DNA from: JANLYC01 sp963815445 | GTDB lineage: Bacteria > Actinomycetota > Actinomycetes > Propionibacteriales > Nocardioidaceae | Direction of reading: 5' to 3' | Length of the DNA: 64,000 bases | NCBI GenBank assembly: GCA_963815445.1 | Contig: CAWFGV010000006.1 | Location: 423,619 to 487,618, forward strand | In this document: piece by piece, positions 32,888-41,755 of the stretch | Layout of the letters: each line of letters starts with the position of its first letter | Position numbering within the stretch: the first letter of the stretch is position 1 | Translations under genes and position numbers: made by a program | The notes under the pieces: model-generated | Database searches by the model: none | The model's input: only the letters and a program-made list of their open reading frames with translations | What the model was told of the DNA's origin: nothing

Positions 32888-34966
32888 TCAGCTGCTGTCG
32901 GGACGGCGTACGGCGAGGCAGTCCACGGCCGTCGCACCGGTCTCGCCACAGATCAGCGGGTTGACGTCGAGCGCCTCCAGCGCGTCCCCGAGCTCGACAG
33001 CCAGCTGTCCGATCGCGACCACGGCTCGCACCACGGCGACGCGATCGACCGGGGGGCGGCCGCGGACCCCGCCGAGCAACGCCCGTAGCGCCGGCACCCG
33101 GTCGAGCGCAGCGCCCGCCGTGGACATCGTCAGTGGCGGCAGGACGATCTGACGCTGGGCGATCACCTCGACCAGCGTGCCGCCGATCGCGACCACGACC
33201 AGCGGACCGAGCAACGGGTCGCGAACGACACCGAGCGCGAGCTCGACGCCACCCCCGAGCTGCGGTTGGACGACCACCTTCGGCCCGAGACGCCTCGCGA
33301 CCTCGTCATACGCGCGCGTGAGCGCGACGCCGTCGACCAGCCCGAGTCGTACGCCGTCCAGCTCGGTACGGTGCTGGACGCCAGAGGCGTCGGACTTGAG
33401 CACCACCGGATAACCCACCGAGTCGGCGGCTTCGCGCGCCTGCTCCGCGGTCGACGCTGCCACCGATCGGGCGACGGGGATGCCGTAGTCGCGCAACAGC
33501 TCCAGGCTCGCCCACGTGTCCAGCTCGCCTTCCGCCAGTCGAGCCCGCCAGCGACCACGCCGTTCCACGTCCACCTCGACCGGGGGACGTCCTGCTACCG
33601 GGACCGCCTGGTCGAAGAGGTGGCGCAGCGCGCGCAGGCCGGACTCGGTGCCTTCGAGGACGGGTACGCCGAGCGCACGCAACCGGGTCGCCTGGTGCTG
33701 GTCGAGCGCGGCGGCCACGTTGGACAGCACGATCAGCGGCTTGTCGGTCGCGGTCAGCACCGTCTGCACCGCACGAGGGTAGGAGTCGTCGCCGTCGTAC
33801 TCCTCGACGAGGTCCAGACCGACCGAGACCACCCCGACTCCGTCGTCATCGGCCAGCGCCCGCAGGCAGGTCTCGAACAGCAGCTCCGTCTGAGCGCCGC
33901 GACCCCACACGTCGAGCGGGTTCGTCGGCATCAGACCAGGGTCGAGCACCGAGGCAATGCGCTCCTGGGTGGCGGCGGACAGGTCGGCGAAGGTGACACC
34001 GAGGGCATGGGCCCGGTCAGCGATCAGGGCACGCTCGCCGCCGGAGTCGTGCACGGTCGCCAACGTGGTCGGCGACCCGGGTCGCAGCCGCCTGCCGATC
34101 GCGAACATCTCGAGCGTGTCCACGAGCTCGTCCAGGCTCTCGACCCGGTGGACGCCGTACGCCGAGAACAGGGCTTCCCACGCCGCGTCGTCCCCGGCGA
34201 CAGCGCCCGAGTGAGCCGCCACCAGGGATCGTCCGGTGGGGGAGCCGCCCGCCGTGAGCGCCACGACGGGGATGTCCAGCTCCACGGCCCGGGCAAGCCC
34301 TGCCGTGAACCGCTCGGCGTCGCGCAGGGTCTCGACGAAGAGTCCGACCACCCGCGTCTCGTCGAGGTCGAGCGCGTAGTCGAGGTAGTCGGCCATGGTC
34401 GTGACGAGCTCCTGCCCCGCGGAGACGGCGACCGAGAGCTCCAACCGGCGATGAGTCCGCAGGAGCGCCGAGAAGACCGACCCGGAGTGGGTCACGAAGG
34501 CCACCCCACCGGGGGTGAGCGGGAACCGCTCGACGTACCCGATGGCACGGACGCCACGGGCGACGTTGACGTAGCCCATCCCGCCGCCGCCGCACACTGC
34601 CATTCCCGCCTCGCCGGCGATGGACGCCAGTTCCGGCCCGAGTCCCGGGGCGCTGCCGAAGATCAGGCCGGCGCCGTCACCACGACGCGCCGCCTGACGC
34701 AGCTGTTCGGGGAGGACGCCGTCGGGTACACCGAGGACGACGAGGTCCACCGGCTCGTCGAGGTCTTGGAGGGACGGGACGCAGGGATGGCCGTGCACGG
34801 ACGTGTAGCCGGGGTGGACCAGCGAGATCTTCGGTGCCGACGGGCTGCGTAGAATCTCGGTCGTCATCCGGTTGCCGAACGAACCCGGGCGTTCGCTGGC
34901 GCCCACGACGGCGATCGAGCGGGGCTCCAGGAGCCGGCGGAGGCGAGCCGTGCGGTCAGACGTCAT
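32888..34966 (-). CDS. ADP-forming acyl-CoA synthetase (fused alpha and beta domains)
   Basis: The 692-residue protein combines a CoA-binding domain (RSIAVVGASERPGSFGNRM), succinyl-CoA-ligase-like domains with the phosphohistidine region VAAHSGAVAGDDAAW (~H251), and a C-terminal ATP-grasp domain from ~470 (LLRDYGIPVARS, VLKSDASGVQHRTELDGV). Such enzymes make acyl-CoA from a carboxylic acid reversibly with ATP to ADP. In this cluster it could activate the acid left after amine removal, ahead of the acyl-CoA dehydrogenase. It diverges from tetR across operator O2. Ribosome site GGGAGG precedes the ATG. Confidence 0.9.
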   Translation of the reverse strand: MTSDRTARLRRLLEPRSIAVVGASERPGSFGNRMTTEILRSPSAPKISLVHPGYTSVHGHPCVPSLQDLDEPVDLVVLGVPDGVLPEQLRQAARRGDGAGLIFGSAPGLGPELASIAGEAGMAVCGGGGMGYVNVARGVRAIGYVERFPLTPGGVAFVTHSGSVFSALLRTHRRLELSVAVSAGQELVTTMADYLDYALDLDETRVVGLFVETLRDAERFTAGLARAVELDIPVVALTAGGSPTGRSLVAAHSGAVAGDDAAWEALFSAYGVHRVESLDELVDTLEMFAIGRRLRPGSPTTLATVHDSGGERALIADRAHALGVTFADLSAATQERIASVLDPGLMPTNPLDVWGRGAQTELLFETCLRALADDDGVGVVSVGLDLVEEYDGDDSYPRAVQTVLTATDKPLIVLSNVAAALDQHQATRLRALGVPVLEGTESGLRALRHLFDQAVPVAGRPPVEVDVERRGRWRARLAEGELDTWASLELLRDYGIPVARSVAASTAEQAREAADSVGYPVVLKSDASGVQHRTELDGVRLGLVDGVALTRAYDEVARRLGPKVVVQPQLGGGVELALGVVRDPLLGPLVVVAIGGTLVEVIAQRQIVLPPLTMSTAGAALDRVPALRALLGGVRGRPPVDRVAVVRAVVAIGQLAVELGDALEALDVNPLICGETGATAVDCLAVRRPDSS

Positions 34967-34998
34967 GCGGCGGCACCTCCCGACAAAGGCTACAATGC

Positions 34999-35015
34999 TG
35001 ACTGACTGTTCAGTC
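34999..35015 (+). promoter_or_regulatory. TetR-type operator O2
   Basis: The 17 bases are identical to O1. The site lies between the CoA ligase gene (reverse) and tetR (forward). TAGACT on the reverse strand (35017 to 35012) overlaps it. On the forward strand TAGCGT at 35027 could be the tetR -10 box with the operator over its -35 region, which suggests autorepression. Confidence 0.85.
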
Positions 35016-35065
35016 TATGGAAGTGATAGCGTCCTCGACAAGGTTGAGCCCACGTGAGAGGTCCG

Positions 35066-35749
35066 ATGACAGCCAAGAGCGAAGAGAACGGATCGGCCGG
35101 CGAGATCGTCGACAGACGGCGGGAACAGATGTTGCTGGCCGCTGCCGAGATCATTGCGGAACGGGGTTTCTCCGAGACGCGGATCGCCGACGTCGCCCGA
35201 AGGGTGGGTGCCTCACCGGCGCTGGTCATCTACTACTTCGGCACCAAGGACGATCTGCTCACCGAGGCGCTCCGCTACTCCGAGGACCGCTTCTACGTCG
35301 TCTGCGCCGACATGCTGGCGACCACGGCTGCACTCCGCGACCGGCTCGAGAAGCTGGTCCGGTTGACGTGCGTCCCCGACGGTGAGGACCAGATTCCCGG
35401 GGCCTGGGGGTTGTGGTTCGACCTCTGGGCGCAGGCGTTCCGGCATCCCCTGGTGGCGAAGGACCGGCTCGAGCTCGAACGACGCTGGAGGTCGACGATC
35501 GAGGGCGTCGTGGCGGACGGGATCAAGGCGGGTGAGATCAAGCGCGTCGACGCCGAGGACTTCGCCGTCACCTGGGCTGTGCTGCTCGACGGACTGTCGA
35601 TCCAGGTCGCTCTGAAGGACCCGATCGTCGACAGCGAGCGCGCGTTCACGATCGCGATGACGTTTGCCGAGCAGGCGCTCGACCTGCCCCCGCGACGCCG
35701 GGCAAGAGAAGCCCCGCGCCGACGGAGGACTGGCAAGCCTGTTCGATGA
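35066..35749 (+). CDS. TetR/AcrR-family repressor of the catabolic cluster
   Basis: ATG 35066 follows GAGAGG by a few bases and gives 227 residues; an upstream GTG would add four. The N-terminal HTH is REQMLLAAAEIIAERGFSETRIADVARRVGASPALVIYYFGTKDDLL (about 18-65). The C-terminal ligand domain is BetI/TetR_C_6-like, with GAWGLWFDLWAQAFRHPLVA. The tail is Arg-rich. It sits in the middle of six operator copies, so it is the obvious candidate for the protein that binds them. The inducer is presumably the cluster substrate or its CoA ester. Confidence 0.92.
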   Translation: MTAKSEENGSAGEIVDRRREQMLLAAAEIIAERGFSETRIADVARRVGASPALVIYYFGTKDDLLTEALRYSEDRFYVVCADMLATTAALRDRLEKLVRLTCVPDGEDQIPGAWGLWFDLWAQAFRHPLVAKDRLELERRWRSTIEGVVADGIKAGEIKRVDAEDFAVTWAVLLDGLSIQVALKDPIVDSERAFTIAMTFAEQALDLPPRRRAREAPRRRRTGKPVR

Positions 35750-35764
35750 GGCGAGGAGATGGCT

Positions 35765-35781
35765 AACTGAATAGTCAGTCA
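35765..35781 (-). promoter_or_regulatory. TetR-type operator O3
   Basis: AACTGAATAGTCAGTCA is the reverse-orientation version with arms AACTGA and TCAGTC. It lies 16 bases after the tetR stop and about 28 bases before the -10 box of the ABC ATPase gene, so it would cover or precede the -35 region. Confidence 0.78.
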
Positions 35782-35808
35782 CCTATGTCGAACGGACGTT
35801 CTCCTGTC

Positions 35809-35814
35809 TAGACT
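35809..35814 (+). promoter_or_regulatory. Candidate -10 box, leaderless ABC ATPase transcript
   Basis: TAGACT is followed by TCCCGC and the ATG at 35821. The 6-nt gap and the absence of a ribosome site suggest a leaderless mRNA. Confidence 0.55.
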
Positions 35815-35820
35815 TCCCGC

Positions 35821-36978
35821 ATGGTCAGAGAAGAACCTGCGACAGCCCACATCGGTGGATCGATCTCGATCATCGGGCTACGCAAGGAGTTCGACGGTGT
35901 CACGGCGGTCGACGGGATCGACGTCGAGATCAAGCCCGGCGAGTTCTTCACGCTGCTCGGTCCGTCCGGATGCGGCAAGACGACCACCCTGCGCATGCTG
36001 GCCGGGTTCGAGCAGCCTACGGATGGCCAGATCCTGATCGATGGCGTCGATGTGGCGCAGACACCTGCGCACAAGCGTCCTGTCAACACCGTCTTCCAGA
36101 GCTACGCGCTCTTTCCTCACCTCGATGTGGAGAAGAACGTCGCGTACGGTCTGCGGTGGCGCAAGGACATCGACAAGGCGACCCGGGAAGACCGGGTCGC
36201 CAACGCCCTCGGCCTGGTTCGACTCACGGAATACGCCAAGCGGCGTCCCCACCAGCTCTCCGGTGGTCAGCAGCAAAGAGTTGCCCTCGCCCGAGCCCTG
36301 GTCCTCGAACCGGCGGTTCTGTTGCTCGACGAGCCGTTGGGTGCTCTCGACGCGAAGCTTCGACACTCGCTGCGCGCCGAGCTGACTGCGCTGCAGAGCG
36401 AGGTCGGGATCACGTTCGTCTTCGTCACCCATGACCAGGAGGAGGCGCTGGAGATGTCGAACCGGTTGGCCGTGATGGACGGCGGCCGGATCATGCAGCT
36501 GGGCACGCCGGAGGAGGTCTACCGGGAACCGCTCACCGAGTTCGTCGCGGACTTCCTGGGCGTCGCCAACCTCTTGGACGTCGAGTGCCTGTCCGGCAAC
36601 GGCTTCATGCGTAACGTCCGGTTCGGCGAGTACACGCTCGAGGCGCAAGTACCTACCGGCCAGACGCCGGGAGCGGGTCGAGCCGTGATTCGACCCGAGT
36701 GTGTCGAGCTGGCCGAGGCCGGGCTCACGGGATCCAACCGGCTGCCAGGCATGGTCGACAGAACTGTCTTCCTGGGGTCGACCACCCAGGTGATGGTTCG
36801 CCTTCCTCATGGTGCTGTCGTGCAGTCGCTGGTCACGAACAATCGCGTTCAGGACGAGCTGTCGACCGGTGACCCGGTGACCGTCTGTCTCCCGTCGCAC
36901 GCGCTTCGAGTGCTCGTCCCGTCGAGCCAAGCGACCGCGACCACGCGCACCGAGGACGCCGGCTTGTCCTCCCGTTGA
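35821..36978 (+). CDS. ABC transporter ATPase, spermidine/putrescine type
   Basis: The 385-residue protein is PotA-like. Walker A is GPSGCGKTTT, the Q-loop is QSYALFPHLDV, the signature LSGGQQQRVALARAL, Walker B VLLLDEPLGALD, and the switch histidine lies in FVFVTHDQEEALEMSN. A C-terminal TOBE domain follows. It must power the permeases at 36979-38795, but is encoded on the opposite strand and ends base-to-base with the last permease gene. The importer type handles polyamines or related cationic or betaine-like compounds. Confidence 0.93.
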   Translation: MVREEPATAHIGGSISIIGLRKEFDGVTAVDGIDVEIKPGEFFTLLGPSGCGKTTTLRMLAGFEQPTDGQILIDGVDVAQTPAHKRPVNTVFQSYALFPHLDVEKNVAYGLRWRKDIDKATREDRVANALGLVRLTEYAKRRPHQLSGGQQQRVALARALVLEPAVLLLDEPLGALDAKLRHSLRAELTALQSEVGITFVFVTHDQEEALEMSNRLAVMDGGRIMQLGTPEEVYREPLTEFVADFLGVANLLDVECLSGNGFMRNVRFGEYTLEAQVPTGQTPGAGRAVIRPECVELAEAGLTGSNRLPGMVDRTVFLGSTTQVMVRLPHGAVVQSLVTNNRVQDELSTGDPVTVCLPSHALRVLVPSSQATATTRTEDAGLSSR

Positions 36979-37893
36979 TCAGCCGTAGTCCGCCAGGTCG
37001 TCCAGTGCCGATCCCGAACCGCGCGAGCGCGCACGCAGGCCGAGGAACGCGAGAAGCAACGCGAGGAACGACCCGGCCAGGAGCAGCGTCGCGAGCGCAT
37101 TGAGTGCTGGCGTGGGAGCTGATCGGACAGCGTTGTAGAGCTTGATCGGGACGGTGATGTTCGATGCGTCGCCGAACAGGAACTGGCTGACCACGAAGTC
37201 GTCGAGCGAAGTCGCGAACACGATCATCGCGGAGGCAAAGATCGACGGCATCAACAGCGGTATCAGGATCGTTCGAATGGCCTGCAGGGAGTTTGCCCCC
37301 AAGTCCCTGGCCGCCTCTTCGTAGTCACCCCCGATGCTGAGCAGCCTCGAACGGACGATCACGAGCACGTACGAGATCGAGAACGTGACGTGGCCCAGCA
37401 GCATGGCCTGCCGACCCAGCGGGACGAACTGGTAGAGGTTGACTATCACCAGGTAGAGCGCCGACCCGACCACGATCTCGGGCGTCACCAGCGGGATCAA
37501 GGCGATCCCGTTGGCCACTCGACTGCTCCGCGAGCGCCACCGGGTGAGTCCCATCGCGAGCATGACGCCCATGGGCGTCGCCACCAGGACGGTCGCCACA
37601 CCGAGGATCAGGCTGTTCTTCAGCGAGAGCAGAAGGCTCGGATCCTCCCACACCGATCCCTCGACGCAGCAGTACCACTGGGTGGAGAAGCCCTGCCAGG
37701 TGCTCCGGGAACGACCGTTGTTGAAGGAGAACTGGACTGCGACTGCGACCGGTACGAGCGACCACAGGATGTACAGCCACGTGATCGTGCCGAGCACGTA
37801 CGGGCGCCGCCACGGGTTGCGCCACGGCGGCACGCGCTTCCTGACGGAGGTCTGCTCGGACCCGGGACGAGGCGACGTCTGGGTGGTGGTCAT
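36979..37893 (-). CDS. ABC transporter permease, PotC-like
   Basis: The 304-residue protein has six predicted helices after a ~30-residue Arg/Pro-rich cytoplasmic N-terminus. The EAA loop is YEEAARDLGANSLQAIRTILIPLLMPSI. Features typical of PotC-type subunits include VTPEIVVGSALYLV and TSLDDFVVSQFLFG. The ATG overlaps the stop of the preceding permease gene by 4 bases. The large loop after helix 1 contains a Cys-Cys pair (WYCCVEG). Confidence 0.92.
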   Translation of the reverse strand: MTTTQTSPRPGSEQTSVRKRVPPWRNPWRRPYVLGTITWLYILWSLVPVAVAVQFSFNNGRSRSTWQGFSTQWYCCVEGSVWEDPSLLLSLKNSLILGVATVLVATPMGVMLAMGLTRWRSRSSRVANGIALIPLVTPEIVVGSALYLVIVNLYQFVPLGRQAMLLGHVTFSISYVLVIVRSRLLSIGGDYEEAARDLGANSLQAIRTILIPLLMPSIFASAMIVFATSLDDFVVSQFLFGDASNITVPIKLYNAVRSAPTPALNALATLLLAGSFLALLLAFLGLRARSRGSGSALDDLADYG

Positions 37894-38795
37894 CGCGCAT
37901 CCCGGCTCGCGCGCTGGGTCAGGATCAGGTAGTAGGCCATGAAGAACATCAGGAGCAGCGAGAGCATGACCACCAGAGCTGCCCCGAAGTTCTTCAGCGG
38001 GCCCTCCAGCAAGAACAGCTCGATCTGGTTGCCCACCATGGTGGTTTTCGGCGAGCCCGAGACGATCGCGTTCGTGTAGTAGTCCCCGGCCATGGGCAGT
38101 GCCGTGATGACCAACGCCGTGATCAGGCCCATCCGCGACATCGGCAGCGTCACGTGGAGGAACGTACGAATGGACCCGACCCCCAGGTCCCGTGAAGCCT
38201 CGAGCAGCCGCTGGTCGATCCGGTCCAGGGACGCGAACAGCGGAATGATGAAGTACGGCAGGTAGCCATAGGCGAGCGCCACCACCACCGTGAACGAGTT
38301 GCCGGCCAGCCAGGACGTCGGGGCGACCCCGAAGAGCCCCAGGAACTTGTTGACGTACCCGTCGTCCTGCAACAGGTTGACCCAGGCGAGCATGCGGGTG
38401 ATGTAGTTGATCCACCACGGCGCGAGGATCAAGGCGAGGATGAGGCCTCGTCTCTTGCCGGCCAGTCGGGCCGTGTAGTACGCCACGGGGTACCCAATGG
38501 CGACACAGATCAGCAAGGCCCAGAACGAGTAGGTTCCGGTGCGAATCCACACCCCTCGGTACGGTCCGGAAAGGGAGTCCGACACCACAGACCGGAATGT
38601 GGAGAACTGCCAGTCGAGGGGGTTCCATGCCGGGATCGGCTCGCCGAAGATGTTGATGTTGCCGCTGAACGCGACCGCCATGACGGCGTAGAACGGCACC
38701 ACGAACAGTGCAACGAGCCAGAACGTTCCGGGCAGTGCAAGGGCTGGCCACAACCGTCTGGTCGCGCGGTCGTGTCCCGCCTTCGGGTCAGGCAC
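37890..38795 (-). CDS. ABC transporter permease, PotB-like
   Basis: The 301-residue protein has six predicted helices. The EAA loop reads LLEASRDLGVGSIRTFLHVTLPMSRMGL, and GYPVAYYTARLAGKRR and LAPWWINYITRMLAWVNLL match PotB-type subunits. It overlaps the binding-protein gene by 8 bases and the next permease by 4, so potD-potB-potC homologues form one operon on the reverse strand. Confidence 0.92.
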   Translation of the reverse strand: MPDPKAGHDRATRRLWPALALPGTFWLVALFVVPFYAVMAVAFSGNINIFGEPIPAWNPLDWQFSTFRSVVSDSLSGPYRGVWIRTGTYSFWALLICVAIGYPVAYYTARLAGKRRGLILALILAPWWINYITRMLAWVNLLQDDGYVNKFLGLFGVAPTSWLAGNSFTVVVALAYGYLPYFIIPLFASLDRIDQRLLEASRDLGVGSIRTFLHVTLPMSRMGLITALVITALPMAGDYYTNAIVSGSPKTTMVGNQIELFLLEGPLKNFGAALVVMLSLLLMFFMAYYLILTQRASRDAR

Positions 38796-40059
38796 CGGCC
38801 TTGAACTCGGACCAGGAGGTCCGCCAGAGCGCCTCTGTGCTGGGGCTGACTTCGTAGAACGTGAGTCCGGAGTCGAAGTCCTCGGGCAGCACGATGGCGT
38901 TCATCAGGTTCTTCGGGATGTATCCCTGATCGATCAGGTATGGCGCCGAGAGCTTCGTCAGCGGCGGCTGATAGCCGTTCCAGCCGAAGTTGCGCAGCCC
39001 GATCTCGTTGTCCAGAAGGTCGTTGATCAACAGGTGGGACAGGACAGGCTTGTTCGCACTCTTGGGAATGGCGATGTTGTCGCTACCGATGACGCGTTGT
39101 TTCGGGTCGTCGGGACGCCAGTACGCGAGGACGTCGGGAGTCTCACCTTTGGGCAGGTAGTACTGTCCGGCGATCGGGTCGCCCGACCAGGCCTGGTGAA
39201 TGGTGGCGGTGCCTTCGGGGACCTCCGAGTAGGCGTTGACGTTGGCCTGGATGTTGACCAGGTCGATCAGCTCGATGAGGGAGTCGGTTGCCTTGCGGAC
39301 GAGCGCCGGATCGCTCGTGTTGATGTCCGTGCTGATGTTGTTGCGCAGCAACGACATGCCGATGGCTTCCTGCATGTCGTCGAGCAGGTAGACCTTCCCG
39401 GCGTACTGCTTGTCCCAGAGCAGGTCGTAGCCGACCTCCGGAACGGCACTCACGCGGTCGGCACGGTACATGACGCCCGTGCCGTAGATCGTGTACGGCA
39501 CGGTGTACCGCGCCCCCTGGTCGTACCAAGGATCCTGGTACTCCGGCCAGACGTTCTGGATGTTGGGCACGTAGGACTTGTTGAGTGGCTGGATGAGCTC
39601 CGCGAAGACCATCTTGCTCAGCACGCTCGGACCCGGGAAGACGAGGTCGAACGACTCGCCCGGGGCGCGGATCTTGGACAGCATCTCGTCGTAGTTGCTG
39701 TAGGGCGTGACCTGAACCTTGACCCCGTACTTCTTGCCGAAGCTCTTCATGACTCCAGGGGCCATGTACTGGTCGTAGTTGAGGATCTTGAATGCGCCAC
39801 CGGTCTCGGGATCGAGTCCGTCGTCGATCGGTGCGTTGCTGTCCTTCAAGGGCAGCGTCACCGGCCGGTCCGGCCGGGCGAGGGCATAGGGCGCCGAGCC
39901 GCCCTGAGGCGTCGAGCTGCTACTGCTGCAGGCACCGAGCCAGGGCGCAGCGCCCAAGCCGACGGTCAACCAGAAGCCACCTCGGAGGATGTCGCGTCGC
40001 GTGAGCTGCGGTCGTGGCCGCCGGGGGCGCAGGGCCGGATCAAACGGGTCGAAGTTCAC
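38788..40059 (-). CDS. Polyamine-type extracellular binding lipoprotein
   Basis: The 423-residue solute-binding protein has a Tat-like signal (LTRRDILRGGFWLTVGLG) ending in a lipobox (WLGAC), so it is probably exported folded and lipid-anchored. The mature part is PotD-like: GGAFKILNYDQYMAPGVMKSFGKKYGVKV, YDEMLSKIRAPGESFDLVFPG, and LYDDMQEAIGM-type VYLLDDMQEAIGMSLL. The twin-arginine lipoprotein form is common in Actinobacteria. Operator O4 lies 55 bases ahead of the start. Confidence 0.92.
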   Translation of the reverse strand: MNFDPFDPALRPRRPRPQLTRRDILRGGFWLTVGLGAAPWLGACSSSSSTPQGGSAPYALARPDRPVTLPLKDSNAPIDDGLDPETGGAFKILNYDQYMAPGVMKSFGKKYGVKVQVTPYSNYDEMLSKIRAPGESFDLVFPGPSVLSKMVFAELIQPLNKSYVPNIQNVWPEYQDPWYDQGARYTVPYTIYGTGVMYRADRVSAVPEVGYDLLWDKQYAGKVYLLDDMQEAIGMSLLRNNISTDINTSDPALVRKATDSLIELIDLVNIQANVNAYSEVPEGTATIHQAWSGDPIAGQYYLPKGETPDVLAYWRPDDPKQRVIGSDNIAIPKSANKPVLSHLLINDLLDNEIGLRNFGWNGYQPPLTKLSAPYLIDQGYIPKNLMNAIVLPEDFDSGLTFYEVSPSTEALWRTSWSEFKAGA

Positions 40060-40113
40060 AGCACAACCTCTTCACCATCGGACGATCGCCAACCTCCCCG
40101 AGCGGTGCTGACC

Positions 40114-40130
40114 TAACTGACTGTTCAGCC
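40114..40130 (-). promoter_or_regulatory. TetR-type operator O4
   Basis: TAACTGACTGTTCAGCC has arms AACTGA and TCAGCC with the usual 4-bp spacer; two bases differ from O1. It precedes the binding-protein gene, so the transport operon has its own control separate from the aminotransferase upstream. Confidence 0.75.
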
Positions 40131-40224
40131 AACACGGTCATTGTCCCTTTCACAGTCGCGGATGTCGAGGTCTCGCGTGCCACCTGCTCCGGTCGGCAAC
40201 TTGTCATCGACCTCGTGCCGGGCA

Positions 40225-41637
40225 TCAGCGGCCGTCCTCGCCACGTACCAACGCGTCCGCAAAGGACCCGACGTTCGCGACGAAGCGGTCGACATCCTCC
40301 GTTTGGTGCTGGACCGAGATCAACCATTGTTCGGTCTTGCCCCACGGGGGTAGGAACACACCGCCGTTGTGCTGGACCAGCCAGTGCGCGTGGCCGTAGC
40401 GGTCGTCGATCGCGAAGAAGTCACGGAGGTTGCGAGTGGGCTCGGGGAGGAAGGTGATGCAGCCCTTGGCTCCCGCTGTCGTGACGTGCCAGGGGAGTCC
40501 GTGCTTCTCGATGACCCGGTTGATGCCCGCCGTGATCCGGTCACGGAGCGTCGTGATGTGGTCGTAGGCCGCGTCGTCCATGATCGCCGTCAACGTGGCA
40601 CGGGCGGCCGCCATCGCGAGGGGGTTTCCGTTGAACGTTCCCACCTGCTCGTATCGACCGTCTGCGATCATCGCCATCACCTCTTCGGTGCCGCCGATGG
40701 CAGCCGTCGAGATCCCGCCTCCGATGGCCTTGGCCAGGCAGATCAGGTCGGGCGTCACCCCGGACAGCTGCGTCACGCCACCGGGGCCGACGGTAAGACC
40801 GGTCTTCACCTCGTCGAAGGTCAGCAGTGCCCCGTGAGCGTGCAGCAGCTCACGCAGCGCCTCCAGGTAGCCCGGATCGGGGTGGATGATCCCGGCGTTC
40901 ATCATGATGGGCTCGACGATCATGCCGGCGACTTGACCGGGGTGGCTGGTGAGGACCCGGTCGACTGCGGTGAGGTCGTTGAAGCCGACCACGCAGACGA
41001 GGTCTCGGATCTGGTGGGGGATCCCGCTGTTGCCGGCAACGTTGACGGGCGCATCGGCGGGTCCGACCTCGTCGGCCTCCGGGAGCACGGAGACCTGCAC
41101 GGAGTCGTGGTGGCCGTGGTAGCACCCCTCGACCTTGATGATGAGGTCCCGGCCCGTGAACGCGCGCATGAGGTGGATGGCGTCCATCGTGGACTCGGTG
41201 CCGGAGTTGGCAAACCGCCATTGGGGGAGCCTGAACCGCTCCCTGAGGTTCTCGGCGACGACGATCGCATCGTCGGTTGGTTGGGCGAAATGAGTCCCTC
41301 GCCGTACCCGCTCACTGACCGCCGCGACGATCGCCGGGTGCGCATGCCCGACCAGGTTGACGCCGTATCCGCCATGGAAGTCGCTGTACTCGAAGCCGTC
41401 CACGTCGAAGATCCGAGATCCTGACCCATGGGTGAGCCAGACGGCCTGCGGCTCCGCAATCTGCCAGTTCGAGGTGGCTCCACCGGCTAGGACATTCCGG
41501 GCGCGGTCGACCGCGGCCCGGCTGCGGGGCTGGCGTTCGAGGAAGGTCTCGGTCTCGGTCGCGATCAGCCCGTCGAGGGCTGAAAGCACCGTCTGTTCGG
41601 TCGTAGGCGCGGACACACCGAGCTCCTTCGTGGTCAT
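40225..41637 (-). CDS. Class III (glutamate-1-semialdehyde aminotransferase-like) aminotransferase
   Basis: The 470-residue PLP enzyme includes VWLTHGSGSRIFDVDGFEYSDFHGGYGVNLVGHAHPAI, FANSGTESTMDAIHLMRAFTGR, GCYHGHHDS, LTFDEVKTG (Asp contact to PLP) and the Schiff-base Lys303 in ICLAKAIGGG. The GSAM-like group also contains beta- and omega-amino acid transaminases. A role on a beta- or omega-amino acid fits this catabolic cluster better than haem synthesis. The ATG directly abuts operator O5, and TAGACT inside the operator lies 13 nt before it. Confidence 0.9.
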   Translation of the reverse strand: MTTKELGVSAPTTEQTVLSALDGLIATETETFLERQPRSRAAVDRARNVLAGGATSNWQIAEPQAVWLTHGSGSRIFDVDGFEYSDFHGGYGVNLVGHAHPAIVAAVSERVRRGTHFAQPTDDAIVVAENLRERFRLPQWRFANSGTESTMDAIHLMRAFTGRDLIIKVEGCYHGHHDSVQVSVLPEADEVGPADAPVNVAGNSGIPHQIRDLVCVVGFNDLTAVDRVLTSHPGQVAGMIVEPIMMNAGIIHPDPGYLEALRELLHAHGALLTFDEVKTGLTVGPGGVTQLSGVTPDLICLAKAIGGGISTAAIGGTEEVMAMIADGRYEQVGTFNGNPLAMAAARATLTAIMDDAAYDHITTLRDRITAGINRVIEKHGLPWHVTTAGAKGCITFLPEPTRNLRDFFAIDDRYGHAHWLVQHNGGVFLPPWGKTEQWLISVQHQTEDVDRFVANVGSFADALVRGEDGR

Positions 41638-41654
41638 TGACTGATTGTTCAGTC
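41638..41654 (-). promoter_or_regulatory. TetR-type operator O5
   Basis: TGACTGATTGTTCAGTC has perfect GACTGA and TCAGTC arms around TTGT. It touches the aminotransferase start codon and overlaps the reverse-strand -10 box TAGACT (41656 to 41651), so binding would block initiation. Confidence 0.82.
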
Positions 41655-41710
41655 TAAGTCTTCGGACAGATCAAGGACAAGGCCGCCGTTCACCGTGCAC
41701 GCAGACGGGA

Positions 41711-41755
41711 TGGACTCGGAGCGGGTGTGGCCGTAGACTGACTGTATGTTCAATC
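41711..41755 (+). promoter_or_regulatory. Promoter with variant operator O6 over the Rieske gene start
   Basis: TGGACT (41711-41716), a 17-bp spacer and TAGACT (41734-41739) make a good promoter; the ATG follows 6 nt later, so the mRNA should be leaderless. The -10 box and start codon are embedded in GACTGA...TCAATC (41736-41755), an operator-like inverted repeat with an 8-bp instead of a 4-bp spacer. Confidence 0.65.

Noticed and set aside
33266..34852. 528-residue forward frame across the CoA ligase gene
   Set aside because: It mirrors the reverse-strand ligase, whose domains and catalytic residues are intact; the forward protein is low-complexity.
41735..41755. Treating the site before the Rieske gene as a standard operator copy
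   Set aside because: Its spacer is 8 bp rather than 4 and one arm differs, so it is recorded as a variant with lower confidence.
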